Positions 24,201-34,223 of a stretch of 64,000 nt of DNA are shown here, one piece after another (the first letter of the stretch is position 1; every line of letters begins with the position of its first letter). Source of the stretch: Mactromeris polynyma (Eukaryota > Mollusca > Bivalvia > Venerida > Mactridae); contig JASFXZ010000001.1 in NCBI GenBank assembly GCA_032209605.1, positions 11,736,256 through 11,800,255 on the forward strand, read 5' to 3'. The position numbers and the translations under genes were made by a program. The notes under the pieces are model-generated. The model was given only the letters and a program-made list of their open reading frames with translations, made no database searches and had not been told where the DNA came from.

Positions 24201-27200
24201 TGTTACTATACCAATATTGGATTTGGTGTATTTTATTTTAACATGTGTATCACTTTCATGACCGGGTTTTGGTTTAGGATGATAAACTGGATGTAAACTC
24301 TCTTTTCGAAAGAGTTCCAGATCGTCTATACTAGGGCATTGGTGAGTTAATGATACGTAGTGTTCAGCGTCCAATACTGCTGGTCGCTTCTTTGCTGAAA
24401 TAGGGCAAACTTACTTGTTAATTAATATAAGTATGTCTTTTACACACAAAAGAAGTAAGATGCATCTAAATACAATATGTATTATCAATATAGTTACATG
24501 ATGTTATTTTCAGATTGCATGTGAATACATTGGATTTACAAAATTTAGTGAAAACTCAAACACTTGAATATCAATGTAGCCTTCAAATAAACTATATTTT
24601 AGGTTTTGAAGAGGAATATGTGGAGAGGTACATTTTGACAAGTGAGAGTCGATTACCGAAAACCTTTTTACTTCGGCGGTTATACTCATTTAATTTGTAC
24701 TCGCAAAAATTTCCCTCATAGTCAAATCAGTATTTCAAAAGCAATCTTAATCATTGCCCGACCTCAAACTTGAGAGTACTATTACTGAGCTTTCCTTCAA
24801 TAGCATGTAGTACCATTCGAGGGAAATCTCAAGTAATTTGAGAATTCAGATTTGGATTTAAATATTTTGTAAATACAGGATCAGCTCTTTCAGGCATCGT
24901 GTACTTTTGGTTATATTGATTACTAGTATTTCAAGTGTTGAAGTTTTCACCGACTGTCAGAAATGACGCATGGTATAATTATCTGTACAAAGGTAACAAT
25001 GTGATTCAATTTACGTTTTGCTGTGGGTATATTATATTACAAATATATCAGTATGTCATACACATATGGGTAAGTAATGTATTCAGAGAATAACAAATGT
25101 CAACAACATGTTAGAATATCACCATTTAAAAAAAACTTAATGTACATTAATATACGACGTAATTATTACAATATAAAACTATGAACGAGACGTAATTAAT
25201 AATTCAATTAACTAACAATTTACATTTAGAGTTAATGGGTAGATATATTAAGTGCAAGGACGGAACAAGACAAAGAAGAAGCTTGCATATATGGAAGGTT
25301 AGGAGTAATGCTACGAAGGCTTATACATTGTATACACAGTCTATTAGAAATTTGTTCCTCCCTTTTTAAAGTTATGAATATCTTCAATACTAAAACTTTT
25401 TTCTTAGATACTCACAGATAAGTGTTTCCACAGTGTTTTTTATCGTTTAACTTAATAAAAATTGATTTGTACAACTTTGCTATAATGTAGACCTCTTTCC
25501 ACTAAAGTTTCAAAAGCCAGTGCAAACGCTGTTATTTAAAAAATAAGAATATATAAGGTACATAGTCTTAATTTTTGGACAAAACATTCTTTATTATAAA
25601 TATGATAACATTGGTTGTAATCTACTTCTTACAGGTGTACTCTACAACACTGCATTGTCATTTTTCTTACATGTTTACCAAAACCACAAATACAAGTGTC
25701 CGATACCGATCTGTTCTATCTTGATATACGCGCCGAGTTAGCGCTAGCATAGGAAATACCTGTCATGATTGAACTCGTGCTTTCAAGTTCCAGGAAACTT
25801 TTAAGAGAAGTTACAATGCAATGTCTTAGAGTATGTCTGTGTGAAGGCATTAGCATGCCATTTTCTAAAAATTATTACTTAGGATATTTTGATAGAAAAT
25901 CAGACTATCTACCTTTAAGAAGAAGGGGTATAGAATATGTGTAACCTAGCGCGGTCTCTTCTTGGTCTACACAATCCAAGAATTGGGCACAATTGCTGAA
26001 TGGAATCCCAGGAAGCAATCATTTAGAGTGATAAATATAAGTTTTAATAATTTGTTTCACTATCGGTGTAAATAAATGGGTTTTAACTAAATGCCTTAAC
26101 CTAATCTGTGTAACAGAACTTTGATAAATACGTAGTTAAATGAGGATTTTTTTGGTTAATTTTCACACAGATATTGACACAATAAATATAGGGTTGGTTA
26201 TATCAATGTTAAGGTCTAGGATGTCAGCGCACGAAAGGTTTTCAAAGTTTACATAACCCATAGATAAGAATTGATTCTACATCTAAGAAATAAAAAATGA
26301 ACAATAATCTATAAAATAAAAAAGTGATTATGGCGGTAGAAAAATACCCCCGAGTCAAGTCTGTGATATACCACGAATTGTGCACAACGTGAAGCAATAG
26401 AAAATTTGAGATTTGGATCGGTTTCTGATTATACTTGTGTTGTTATGTTATTTAAGCGACACTGCTTATAAGCAAGCATATTTGGCGATCTCTGACATGC
26501 GATAAAGAAGATTAATGAGTAAAATAGACAATACAATAGACTAAAATTAAGAAGTGCTACATAGACGCTAAACATGGAATGGAAGGTCAAACATTTCAAG
26601 GCAATGGAAATAGCCACAACGAAATAGAAGGCATTGAAGACAATATACATGTAATAGCAACTTGTAATTGTATTAAAGAAAGTACAACACAGGATTACTT
26701 TCCTCAATTAAGTATTTTTTTTCATCTCTTGTTATATTGTGCTTAGATTTGTTATCAAGAACAAGCCAGTTAGATAAATTGCGAAAAAAATATAAGTGAA
26801 AAAAGGTAAACCACGATTTATCCAACGACATAATAACCTCGGACCTTAGGCATACAAGTCATGATGATTGGTGGGGAATATAAGAAATATTAATCAAGAC
26901 TGATTTAAAGTTACACATTTTTTCCTATCTCCACACTGCACCTTGTCACTCACAATGTCAATTAATGCTAGCTTAAATCATTGGACAAAGATCAAAACTT
27001 TAACGCGCACAAATAATCATACAAAACATTTAACACACTGTATTTTACAAAAGATTAGTTTTTGCAAAGGATTTTAAGATAAAAAGTTTGCAGTCAAAGA
27101 TTAAGCTTAGCCTGTTGTTTGGGACCAACCCTATCAAAACTGTGTATTATTGTATATCTAAACAGTTAAATGCCAGCTAAAACATGGTGATTCCTTACAG

Positions 27201-30200
27201 TCGCTGAACATCTTCGACGATATATCTACAATAAAACCATTTTAAACCTGTTAAAAATACTTCAGGAATATCTATATAACCATTTGAGAGGACGTATTGA
27301 AACCTATAAATCATCTAATATACATAATTATGGCTTAGCATTGAACTTCTCAATACAATATGTTACCAATGGGTATTGTACTATACGCCTGTATGGTAAT
27401 TTCTTCTTAAAGCCTGTATACAAGAGAACATCCGATTTTGTACGTTTGGTATTGAATTATGACAATTTGAATTCAGATCTTTCAAAAAAGATTAAATTAC
27501 TCGGTGGTGATTATCATATTTAATGTTCAAAATTGTTCTACAATTATTTCGCCCAAATGAATAAATTGTAACTTCTGTACTATAACGCCGTGTATAATAA
27601 CAGTGGTGAAAATTGGAGAAAATGTACGATAATAATCAAATTAAAATGTTTAATATAAATGCTATTGAACAGGTCAAATTACTTCATATATTGTGTATTG
27701 TAAATACAAGTGCTGTGAAAGACTAACACTAAACAATAGAATCGAATATGTTAAACAGAGAAATGCTAAAACCGCCGTACATTCTATATATCTAACATAT
27801 ACAGTGAAATATCTCCAGAGCGTTCTTCTCGTGAGCAAGGACATCTCTTTAACACCATAATCAATATTCCCGTAATAAATAACTACAAATTTAACCTCTG
27901 CCGAACAACAACTTCTCCTAACAGCTGACATTGGCTTCTTCCAAAGGGTGCGCCTACCTTGTAGAGTTAGATACAACATTTGACGAACACATTCAATACA
28001 GTAATGAATCATAGAGCTCTTGTTTTGCCTCCTTTTCATCACGTCTGTAAATGGTTCTCTCTTGCAAACACTATAAGTACTCTCTTTTGTTATAGCACGA
28101 TTCTTAATGAAACAGATACAAAGGTAAGTTACATACACTTCTACGTGAGGTACGTGTTGTGTGGTCTGAATTCGCCTAGTTTGTTCTTATATAAAATTAT
28201 ATTATTCTTTGGATATATGTATGTATCTGTTTTGTTCTTATGAACCAAACTGACTGAATTCTCAATCTATATCAGTGATGCACTTATCAATGCTTTGCCC
28301 CAGGGTGGTTGCGGGTATACACAAGACTTTAGACGGAAGACGATGTCCGACAGGTGGGCATTTGACATGCCGAATGCTTCCAGGAAATATACTTTTTGCG
28401 GGTGTTTCAATATATCCCGAAGTGGGAAACAGCATCTCCCTCTGTGGGGATTTAGACAAAATGCTTGACTCTAGACTGGAGAACTAGACTCCAAAAAGGT
28501 CAAATTGTCTATTTCGCCTGGGTCAGCCCTCCGCTCCCCCTGGGGCCAAATATTGATAGGTTCATGATTTTCCGAGCGTTTGAATGCCAACACTATAGTG
28601 GATAATACAGTATTGTATACGCTGTATTAATTACAGTGCATTATGTTCATAGAACAGCAATTCATACCTTTCTTGTTTTCCATCGTGTTTTGTCTCTTCA
28701 TCCATCCAACAATCCCTGTAATACAATCATACAAATGGGTACACATACTGTTAATGGATTTTAATATACAGTAGCAATGATTTACGCTGCTATGATTGCA
28801 CCAAACTAGTTGTCAACCATTGTCAACACTTCGGGAAAAGCTGTTTCAAACAGTTGGTGTATATATCTACGAGTATTCATCCTTTCTATGTTTGTTTTCT
28901 TATAAACAAAGTATAAACTATTCATTATACATTGCTAAAACCATTATATATTGACAGAGTGACGACCACTATGACAGCACTTCAGTTATTAGTTCTGGTC
29001 CCGACTTCACGAAAATATTAAACTATCAAATGTTTCAGCGTGTGCAATCGAAAGATTTGGAAGACTTGATTTCCGCGTCAGAAAAATTAGATATTTGTTA
29101 TGTTAATAAACATAATCACCAGTATCTACAGGCAAACGGGCTTTAGAGAAACAAGAAATAGCTTGAAAAAAGATGGTCGGCGCAATTTGAACGTTAAGAT
29201 GTGTTGTGCAACATAGAAAAATGCCGAGATGGTACGATTGCTGATCACTCCAGATCCAAAATCGATTTCGGTAAATTCACCGAAAATTAGTGGATTTCGG
29301 TAACGGAACGTACCCTTTATCGAAAGGATAACCAATCCGCGTCAAGGTTACAAACATTGTTCGGTTGAGGAGAAATTGCCTTGGTGGTTAACATAGGATT
29401 TGATTGGTTTACACAACACTGATATGCAAATAGCAAAACCATGTGAGTACGGCTACGCCGAAAATATAAATTCTTAAGTACTTCTATCAGTCTTAAAGAA
29501 ATGTACACGTGAATGATTCAATCAGGAGAAATGTTGTCGAATTGTGCTCTTTCGATAAATTTATACTATAAATTTCTAATATCGAGACAGGTTTTAAGAT
29601 AAATTCTTTTGATAGCCAATTAAACTTATTTAGATTTTTTTGCTAGTAAATTAAAACCTAAGTATTTTCGTGAAACTGGTGCCTGGTTCGAAAGTCGAAA
29701 TACAGGTGTAGTTTGAATCATTTAATTTGCATTAACTTCGATCTATTGAAGCGACTGTCTTTGGTGCGAATGAATCACATTAAAACGTTTTATTGTGACA
29801 TATCCCTGTAATAATATGTTCTTAATTCAGTTTCAATTTAAATATGTCACTAAATATGTGTACACTAGATAACCTGCTTTTTACAGAATAAACAGTCATT
29901 TCTAATATATTTACGTCATGTAAACAGAACTTTGCTTTATACAGAAACACGAATTTAACTTGGCAGACTATTGAGTGTTGAGAACCAAATCAGCGGTGGC
30001 GAGGTAACATTGAAGGCACGCTTGAATCAGTAAAAGCTTCATCTGAAGACATGTCGGGTTTATTTGTAACGAAATCATATTTCAACATTGGAATGAGCCA
30101 GATATTTTAATAATAAATTGAAATAAATTATGAATTCAAAATCTTAGTATGTTTGTCGCGTGTTCTAATTTCGACACATTAATGAACAATTTGAAATGAG

Positions 30201-33200
30201 AGATGTGGAGAGGACTTCTATGGAGTCGAATTTAGTGTGAGCGCTAAGAGATGAGAGATGTGGAGAGGACTTCTATTTGTCGAATTTAGTGTGAGCGCTA
30301 AGAGATGAGAGACGTGGAGAGGACTTCTATGTAGTCGAATTTAGTGTGAGCGCAAAGAAATGAGAGATGTGGAGAGGACTTCTATGGAGTCGAATTTAGT
30401 GTGAGCGCAAAGAGATGAGAGATGTGGAGAGGACTTCTATGGAGTCGAATTTAGTGTGAGCGCAAAGAGATGAGAGATGTGGAGAGGACTTCTATGTAGT
30501 CGAATTTAGTGTGAGCGCAAAGAGGTGAGAGATGTGGAGAGGACTTCTATGGAGTCGAATTTAGTGTGAGCGCTAAGAGGTGAGAGATGTGGAGAGGACT
30601 CCTATGTAGTAGAATTTAGTGTGAGCGCAAAGAGGTGAGAGATGTGGAGAGGACTTCTATGGAGTCGAATTTAGTGTGAGCGCTAAGAGGTGAGAGATGT
30701 GGAGAGGACTCCTATGTAGTAGAATTTAGTGTGAGCGCTAAGAGATGAGAGATGTGGAGAGGACTTCTATGGAGTCGAATTTAGTGTGAGCGCAAAGAGA
30801 CCTAAACACGTTGGATCCAACTTTATCCCTAATCTTCCTCGAAGTTACACTTCATTGCATTTTTCGACTTTATACACTATTTTATTTTGTGTTTTATATT
30901 TTTGTGTACCGCACCTGAGTACGTGCATATGCCCGGATACGCCCCTGTATGGGTGGTAGGTGTAAGTACGTTGCTAGTGGTAACAGATGACCGTTTGAGT
31001 AAATATTCAACTGTATTCCTGTCCATGACTAAGCGGTTTTTAAAAATAAATGCTGATCTAAACTTAATCAAACCTAGTTCTAACATTATGATAGTTATCA
31101 TGTAATCTACAAATATGTATATACGATTTTATCAGATTTATGTTTTAGAATACCGCATCATTTTGTATATGAACGAGCAAATGTTAATTAGACTCAAGTC
31201 TTGTTTTGAAGACCGTTTAAAAACTCAAATACAGTAAAACCTCACTTAAAGACCACCTCAATAATAGGACCACTGCAAAACTGAGACCACCTCAATAATA
31301 GGACCACTGCAAAATTGAGACCACCTCAATAATAGGACCACTACAAAACTGAGACCACCTCAATAATAGGACCACTACAAAACTGAGACCACCTCAATAA
31401 TAGGACCACTGCAAAACTGAGACCACCTCAATAATAGGACCACTGCAAAACTGAGACCACCTCAATAATAGGACCACTACAAAACTGAGACCACCTCAAT
31501 AATAGGACCACTACAAAACTGAGACCACCTCAATAATAGGACCACTGCAAAACTGAGACCACCTCAATAATAGGACCACTGCAAAACTGAGACCACCTCA
31601 ATAATAGGACCACTGCAAAACTGAGACCGCAATTTTCAAGTCCATTATCACTATTTTGCTCTTTATTCAACCTCAATATTTTGACCACCTCAAAAAGAAT
31701 ACCAGTTTTCAAGAGTCCCAAGGGTAGTCTTATTATTGTGGTTTTACTGTATACGAAGTTTAATCTTCAAATATTAACTTCATCTATTATGTCAGTGTGA
31801 TACACAATATAGTGTTACATTCGGGTTTCGTATGATAGATTCAATGATAGGTTTTTCAATGTCACATTGTCTTGTATATTTTGTCATTAATGTAAATTAA
31901 AATCTAATTAACAGTAGGTCAGTAGTGTGGCGTGAATCTTGCCAGCAAACAATCAAGCAGTGTTTCGATATACAGCGCGTATTTTATAAGGTCATTCAGT
32001 ATGAGCTTCCATAATGACAAGCATGAAAAGAGGCTTTTCAATACGTTATAATTGAATCATTAATCAGGGTTTAAATTTTAAATAATGTATAACTGTATGG
32101 GGTGTCGGGTTGCTTGGTATACAACCTAATGAATCAACACCCCCTTGAATTATTTAAATGTATTTCATTATTACATGTACAAGGTAGTTTAAACAGTGAT
32201 TTGATACATTTGCTCAGGCAAATCGTTGTTACTGAGTTTTGTAAAAGTAGCAAGCGTACCAAAATGTAACCGTACCTATAAATTAACAAGTATCATGTTT
32301 GACAATTTAAATGGTTATTGTTAATAATGATATAAAGGTAATTATACACTGTCAAACAGAACAAGTCACCATCTACTTGCAAACAGTGATCGAAGTTCAA
32401 CAGGGGCTTACAATATCAACTGATAAAATTGAAATTTGATTTAATATCAACTCTAATTGGCAATATATTTAAGTTATGGTCCTAATGTAAAACAAATCTG
32501 CCACGATTAAGAAAATATGAACAGATTATACATGCATTTTTGTATCATTTTTCCTTATTATTTAAAAAATAGATACATTATAATATTATTTAGCAAATGA
32601 ACACGAAACTATACGTAAAGCTAGAAAAGAGGCACTGGGAATCAATCGGAATGCGGCATGTACATGAAAGCATGAAACAGTGCCTCATTTACAGATCCTG
32701 CGATCCTGTGGTATGAAAATATTTAAAACAAACGAGGAGTGGATAGGGGGTGACCAACAACTGGCTGTGAAGCAATAAACACATTTGAATCCCGGTACAG
32801 TGTTTATTAAAATATCATAACCGGATAAAGAACCAGGACAGCCGTTGTTTGAGTACGCTAGAATCAGTTGGTAAGACAGGTGAAAACAATAGCTATCATA
32901 GTAGCCTACCTGTCATAACTTCTATAAATGATACACACAAACAATTATTTGACTTCTAATGACTATTGTCCGGCTTGCATTTCTGGTATCTAACTCATAC
33001 ACATTGATTAATAATCTCAATGTAATTCGGCATGCAAGTAATGATTTTACCGACACACCCGGTAATTACGACCTTAGAAAGCTCATAACATTCCTACATA
33101 TACACAAGTTTAAAACAGCTACTGTTTAATATGACAGTTATGATAATGCCCCCGCTGGTTCAAAAAGTGAAGCCGATTATAACTTAGCCAACAATGTGCT

Positions 33201-34223
33201 TGACCTCAAACATTTTGGTGGAGAGCTTAGAGAAAACAATGGCTCTAACTTAATTGTCTTGCTAACATTTTGAACGCGGTATACATGTATATGTATACAT
33301 ACTTGAGACATTCAGTACTCGAGACATTCATATTGAAATGTATCCCTTACATATATGTTTAAATAATCTTTAATAGAATATATAAAATCATTTTTACGAT
33401 ATTAACGTAAGATTCTGAGTAGTTAATTGGAGGCAATTTTTGTCTGTAACGCTGATTACTGCGTCATCTTTTCAGTAATAGTTGACGATATTCAAATATA
33501 TGGTACATGTATTATATATATTTAATGGTATAAAACATGAGCCCTAAGGTTCGCTGTAAAAAGGTCAATTTATATCACGTGACGCACAATAAAACTAAAC
33601 ATTGTAGCCGATCTTACACACAATACAATATATTAAGTTATATCTCATAATTTGTGATAAATCTTATAATCTATTTAATATTATTATAAAGTACTAAAGG
33701 TAGTCGTACATATTAATTTTATATTTTCATACAATACGAACGTCTTAGTGTTGTCAAAACTAAAACTTTACTTTGTATATACATGGACATTGGTTTTGGT
33801 TTGTTTAATGAACTCCCAAAGAACCTTATTTGCAATAAAAACGAATATTATCAGAAGGTACATACCATCGTCTGCTGTATCGTCTGTATCCCATGGTCTC
33901 AGAGGCGATTTCTTGTATTTTTCGGCTTTCCTGTTTGAAACAAATTTTAAATTAGTATTTTGTTGTTTTATTCGAGGTAGAAAATCCTCAACACTTGTAT
34001 ATTGCCGGTGTTTGGTGAACTGTCCTGGTCTGTCAAGAGTAGATTTTTCCCGCGCAACAGTCAGAGGCAAGATGGTTGTCGACTGCCGTATATATGATTT
34101 ATCTCTTGCATATTCTTCGCGTGGATTTAATCTATTTTTCACGACATGAGGTAAGAAAAACTTTGGCGACTTTGAAATATTCAAGACTTTATGTTTTGTT
34201 GGTCTAGTTTTTCGTGTATTCAT
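12142..34223 (-). CDS. Unrecognised 714-codon protein, proximal-start isoform
   Basis: Joined exons on the - strand: 34223-33866, 28715-28668, 24394-22842, 13683-13631, 12274-12142; 714 codons plus stop, every phase matching. I do not recognise the family. Seen: a basic N-terminus (MNTRKTRPTKHKVLNISK...), then KYKKSPLRPWDTDDTADDG, a short GIVGWMKRQNTMENKKAKK linker, and a large 517-codon exon that is polar and low in hydrophobics. That exon has an acidic patch (TEEDEDEGYSS, near 23960-23990) and Ser/Pro-rich tracts (RPNSAVSGSPGSPVPGK). The end is charged and helical-looking (MDEDLQTQKKLKEAFSQFY..., EIGKEFRRMQTMWKT). No signal peptide or membrane segment. It looks like a mostly disordered intracellular adaptor or cytoskeletal-type protein; that role is only a guess. 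Whether more small exons exist cannot be excluded. Confidence 0.75.
12275..13065. other. Intron of the - strand gene, nothing else seen
   Basis: AT-rich, no repeat family or further exon recognised. A - strand open stretch at 12482-12261 runs into the exon in another frame and looks like chance. Confidence 0.5.
13066..13363 (+). mobile_element. tRNA-derived SINE with conserved body, copy 1
   Basis: 298 bp, flanked by the direct repeat AATCTACAATC (13055-13065 and 13364-13374), an 11-bp target duplication. The head is tRNA-like with A-box-like TAGTCCAACGGTAACACG and a perfect B box GGTTCGATTCC. The body contains CCCGTGTATGATGCTTTACA and ACGTTAAAGAACCAGGGGTG, the kind of central domain shared between SINE families in molluscs. 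The tail is AATAAATAAATGCAAATACA. A second copy lies at 20018. Confidence 0.9.
13388..13555. mobile_element. MITE with CACAGGAG ends, copy 2
   Basis: Left CACAGGAGTTTAACATGAGT, right ...GAACTCGTGACAATCTCCTGTG; the inner CTCTCCCTT and AAGGGAGAG blocks also pair. Same family as 1271 and 17862. Confidence 0.7.
13631..13683 (-). CDS. 53-bp internal exon of the - strand unrecognised gene
   Basis: Acceptor TTACTTCTGTTGACAG, donor GG|GTAAAA. Encodes NPVAGTRTNGMKSSSDK(G). It starts in phase 0, as required after the exon ending at 22842, and leaves two bases, as required by the exon starting at 12274. The phase fit is the main support. Confidence 0.6.
14031..14428. mobile_element. MITE with AGGTACATAGTC ends, TTAA target, copy 1
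   Basis: Terminal inverted repeats AGGTACATAGTC and GACTATCTACCT, flanked by TTAA on both sides. Interior similar over most of its length to 25556-25914. An internal 58-bp direct duplication (ATTATTACGTGGCATATTTT) is present only in this copy. A TTAA target fits piggyBac-type mobilisation, but the ends do not prove it. Confidence 0.7.
14654..14820. mobile_element. CAGTAAAACCTC-type MITE, decayed
   Basis: Left TAGTAAAACCTCAATTAATA, right ...TTGAGGTTTTTACTGA with internal GAAGACCAGTTCTCAAGGGT. Same family as 7501. Confidence 0.65.
14821..15655. other. AT-rich intron with scattered TTGAGA/TCTCAA motifs
   Basis: No exon. Between 15140 and 15400 there are many TTGAGA and TCTCAA words; similar texture occurs at 24740-24850 and 55490-55690, possibly remnants of one degenerate repeat. 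Confidence 0.35.
15656..15807. mobile_element. hAT-like MITE, CAGGGGTGTC ends
   Basis: 152 bp with terminal inverted repeats CAGGGGTGTCA and TGACACCCCTG. Flanked by a 6-bp direct repeat TGTGTA (15650-15655, 15808-15813). The ends resemble hAT elements, although those usually duplicate 8 bp. Confidence 0.7.
15973..16888 (+). repeat. 49-bp minisatellite, about 18.7 copies
   Basis: Unit contains CAATACACAGACACCATGTT and GTCCAAATATAACTGGGACT. Few variants (GACACC/GGCACC, CTTGCAC/CTTACAC). Lies in an intron of the - strand gene. Confidence 0.95.
16975..17154. mobile_element. Probable MITE, CAGTCGAACCTG end
   Basis: Left TA|CAGTCGAACCTG and right CAAGTTCAACTATG|TA form imperfect inverted ends with TA on both sides. 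Pogo/mariner-like; only one copy seen. Confidence 0.4.
17155..17861. other. Intron of the - strand gene, no further exon supported
   Basis: A good - strand acceptor (CTGTTTTTCCAG) occurs near 17420 but is followed by stops and no donor that fits. Nothing else recognised. Confidence 0.4.
17862..17985. mobile_element. MITE with GGAGATTGTCA ends, copy 3
   Basis: Left GGAGATTGTCAAGAGTTCTC, right ...GAGAACTCGTGATAATCTCC; inner TCTCTCCCTTTATCC pairs with GGGATTAAGAGAGA. Same family as 1271 and 13388. Confidence 0.7.
17986..18757. other. AT-rich intron, nothing recognised
   Basis: No exon with usable splice sites and no repeat family seen. Confidence 0.45.
18758..19015. repeat. Imperfect inverted repeat, possible MITE
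   Basis: TTATTCACAAACACTTCAAC near the left end is roughly complementary to CTTAAAATGTTTGTGAAAAA near the right. 'GGGCC..TTCACAAA' ends resemble a type common in mollusc genomes. Confidence 0.4.
20018..20313 (-). mobile_element. tRNA-derived SINE, copy 2, nested in the 3-kb element
   Basis: 296 bp on the - strand, flanked by AGGTATTCTG (20008-20017 and 20314-20323), a 10-bp target duplication. The tRNA-like head is better preserved than in copy 1: a perfect 5-bp anticodon stem CTGGA/TCCAG around loop CTTGTAA (TGT, Thr-like) and B box GGTTCGATTCC. Body and tail as at 13066. Confidence 0.92.
20447..20487 (+). repeat. (GTCG)n microsatellite
   Basis: About ten GTCG/GTCT tetranucleotides, directly before the 167-bp tandem duplication. 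Confidence 0.85.
20494..20827 (+). repeat. 167-bp tandem duplication
   Basis: TGGTTTCCGGACGATAACTC starts at 20494 and again at 20661, and the two copies are nearly identical through GGCCAAGGTCAAGGTCACTG to TTACTAGCAAATGGTTT. A more distant partial copy (ACTAGCAAATGGTTTG...) lies near 21041. Confidence 0.9.
22842..24394 (-). CDS. Large exon (517 codons) of the - strand unrecognised gene
   Basis: Acceptor TTTGCCCTATTTCAG, donor GAG AAG|GTAAGA. The open frame is 1.55 kb in AT-rich DNA, far longer than chance. Begins (A)KKRPAVLDAEHYVSLTHQ and ends ILLKKGMDMLTESTEK. The frame runs 22 codons past the donor into the intron; that part is not coding. Polar and Ser/Thr/Glu-rich with no recognised domain. 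Confidence 0.9.
24395..25555. other. Intron of the - strand gene, nothing firm
   Basis: AT-rich. TTGAGA/TCTCAA words at 24740-24850 resemble those at 15140 and 55490. No exon seen. Confidence 0.4.
25556..25914. mobile_element. MITE with AGGTACATAGTC ends, copy 2
   Basis: Same ends as the copy at 14031; shared interior blocks include ACACTGCATTGTCA and GCTAGCATAGGAAATACC. Right flank TTAA, left flank ATAA (decayed). Confidence 0.7.
25919..27673. other. AT-rich intron, nothing recognised
   Basis: Short open stretches on both strands (e.g. 27284-27523 +, 26429-26707 -) have no splice context or recognisable similarity. Confidence 0.4.
27674..28138 (-). CDS. Possible 154-codon open frame in an intron, unrecognised
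   Basis: Runs from ATG at 28138 to a stop at 27674 on the - strand, inside the intron between 28668 and 24394. Cys- and Arg-rich middle (MKRRQNKSSMIHYCIECVRQ) and a hydrophobic C-terminal stretch (AVLAFLCLTYSILLFSVSL) that could be a membrane segment. No known family. A splice donor-like AAG|GTAGGC occurs within it. It is long for chance in this composition but unsupported otherwise. Confidence 0.2.
   Translation of the reverse strand: MYVTYLCICFIKNRAITKESTYSVCKREPFTDVMKRRQNKSSMIHYCIECVRQMLYLTLQGRRTLWKKPMSAVRRSCCSAEVKFVVIYYGNIDYGVKEMSLLTRRTLWRYFTVYVRYIECTAVLAFLCLTYSILLFSVSLSQHLYLQYTIYEVI
28265..28500. other. GC-richer segment of unknown nature
   Basis: About 235 bp of clearly higher GC, open on both strands (MSKSPQREMLFPTSGYIETP on the -, with another frame on the +). 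It looks like an inserted repeat fragment. No ends or target duplication found. Confidence 0.3.
28668..28715 (-). CDS. 48-bp internal exon of the - strand unrecognised gene
   Basis: Acceptor GTATTACAG, donor GAAAG|GTATGA. Encodes (G)IVGWMKRQNTMENKK(A). It links the 34-kb exon (one base left over) to the large exon, which begins with two bases of a split codon. Confidence 0.72.
28716..30195. other. Intron of the - strand gene, nothing recognised
   Basis: No exon or repeat family. 29160-29400 is somewhat richer in CG dinucleotides than its surroundings. Confidence 0.4.
30196..30804 (+). repeat. 55-bp minisatellite, about 11 copies
   Basis: Unit contains ATGAGAGATGTGGAGAGGAC and TTCTATGGAGTCGAATTTAG then TGTGAGCGCTAAGAG. 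Variants: GGAGTC/GTAGTC/GTAGTA and GCTAAG/GCAAAG. One early copy lacks two bases. A two-unit alternation is visible near 30540-30730. Confidence 0.95.
31232..31749. mobile_element. CAGTAAAACCTC MITE expanded by an internal minisatellite
   Basis: Ends CAGTAAAACCTC and GTGGTTTTACTG with TA on both sides (31230-31231, 31750-31751). At 518 bp it is nearly three times the usual ~180 bp, because of the 34-bp array inside. Confidence 0.85.
31251..31624 (+). repeat. 34-bp minisatellite, 11 copies, inside a MITE
   Basis: Unit starts GACCACCTCAATAATAGGAC then CACTGCAAAACTGA. 374 bp is exactly 11 units. The unit is the subterminal sequence of the host MITE (compare 7501 and 36930), so the array arose by amplifying the element's own end. 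Confidence 0.93.
31752..33865. other. Intron of the - strand gene, nothing recognised
   Basis: AT-rich, no repeat family or exon seen. Confidence 0.4.
33866..33930 (-). CDS. Shared part of the proximal exon, as a 65-bp internal exon
   Basis: From the internal acceptor CAAACAG|GAAAGCC to donor GATG|GTATGT. First base G completes AGG (Arg) when joined to the exon ending at 56395 (..CAG AG|). Encodes KAEKYKKSPLRPWDTDDTAD and onward. Confidence 0.6.
33866..34223 (-). CDS. Proximal first coding exon of the - strand unrecognised gene
   Basis: ATG at 34223-34221; 119 codons then one base before donor GATG|GTATGT. Begins MNTRKTRPTKHKVLNISKSP and ends RPWDTDDTADD. Basic. It contains an in-frame acceptor (TTTGTTTCAAACAG before 33930), used if the distal first exon is spliced in. 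The 100 codons upstream of that acceptor are open and look coding, which supports a real alternative start. Confidence 0.7.

Noticed and set aside
30877..31105. Open frames of about 70 codons on both strands
   Set aside because: They mirror each other, with no splice context or similarity.
33748..34149. 133-codon + strand open frame
   Set aside because: Shadow of the - strand coding exon 34223-33866.
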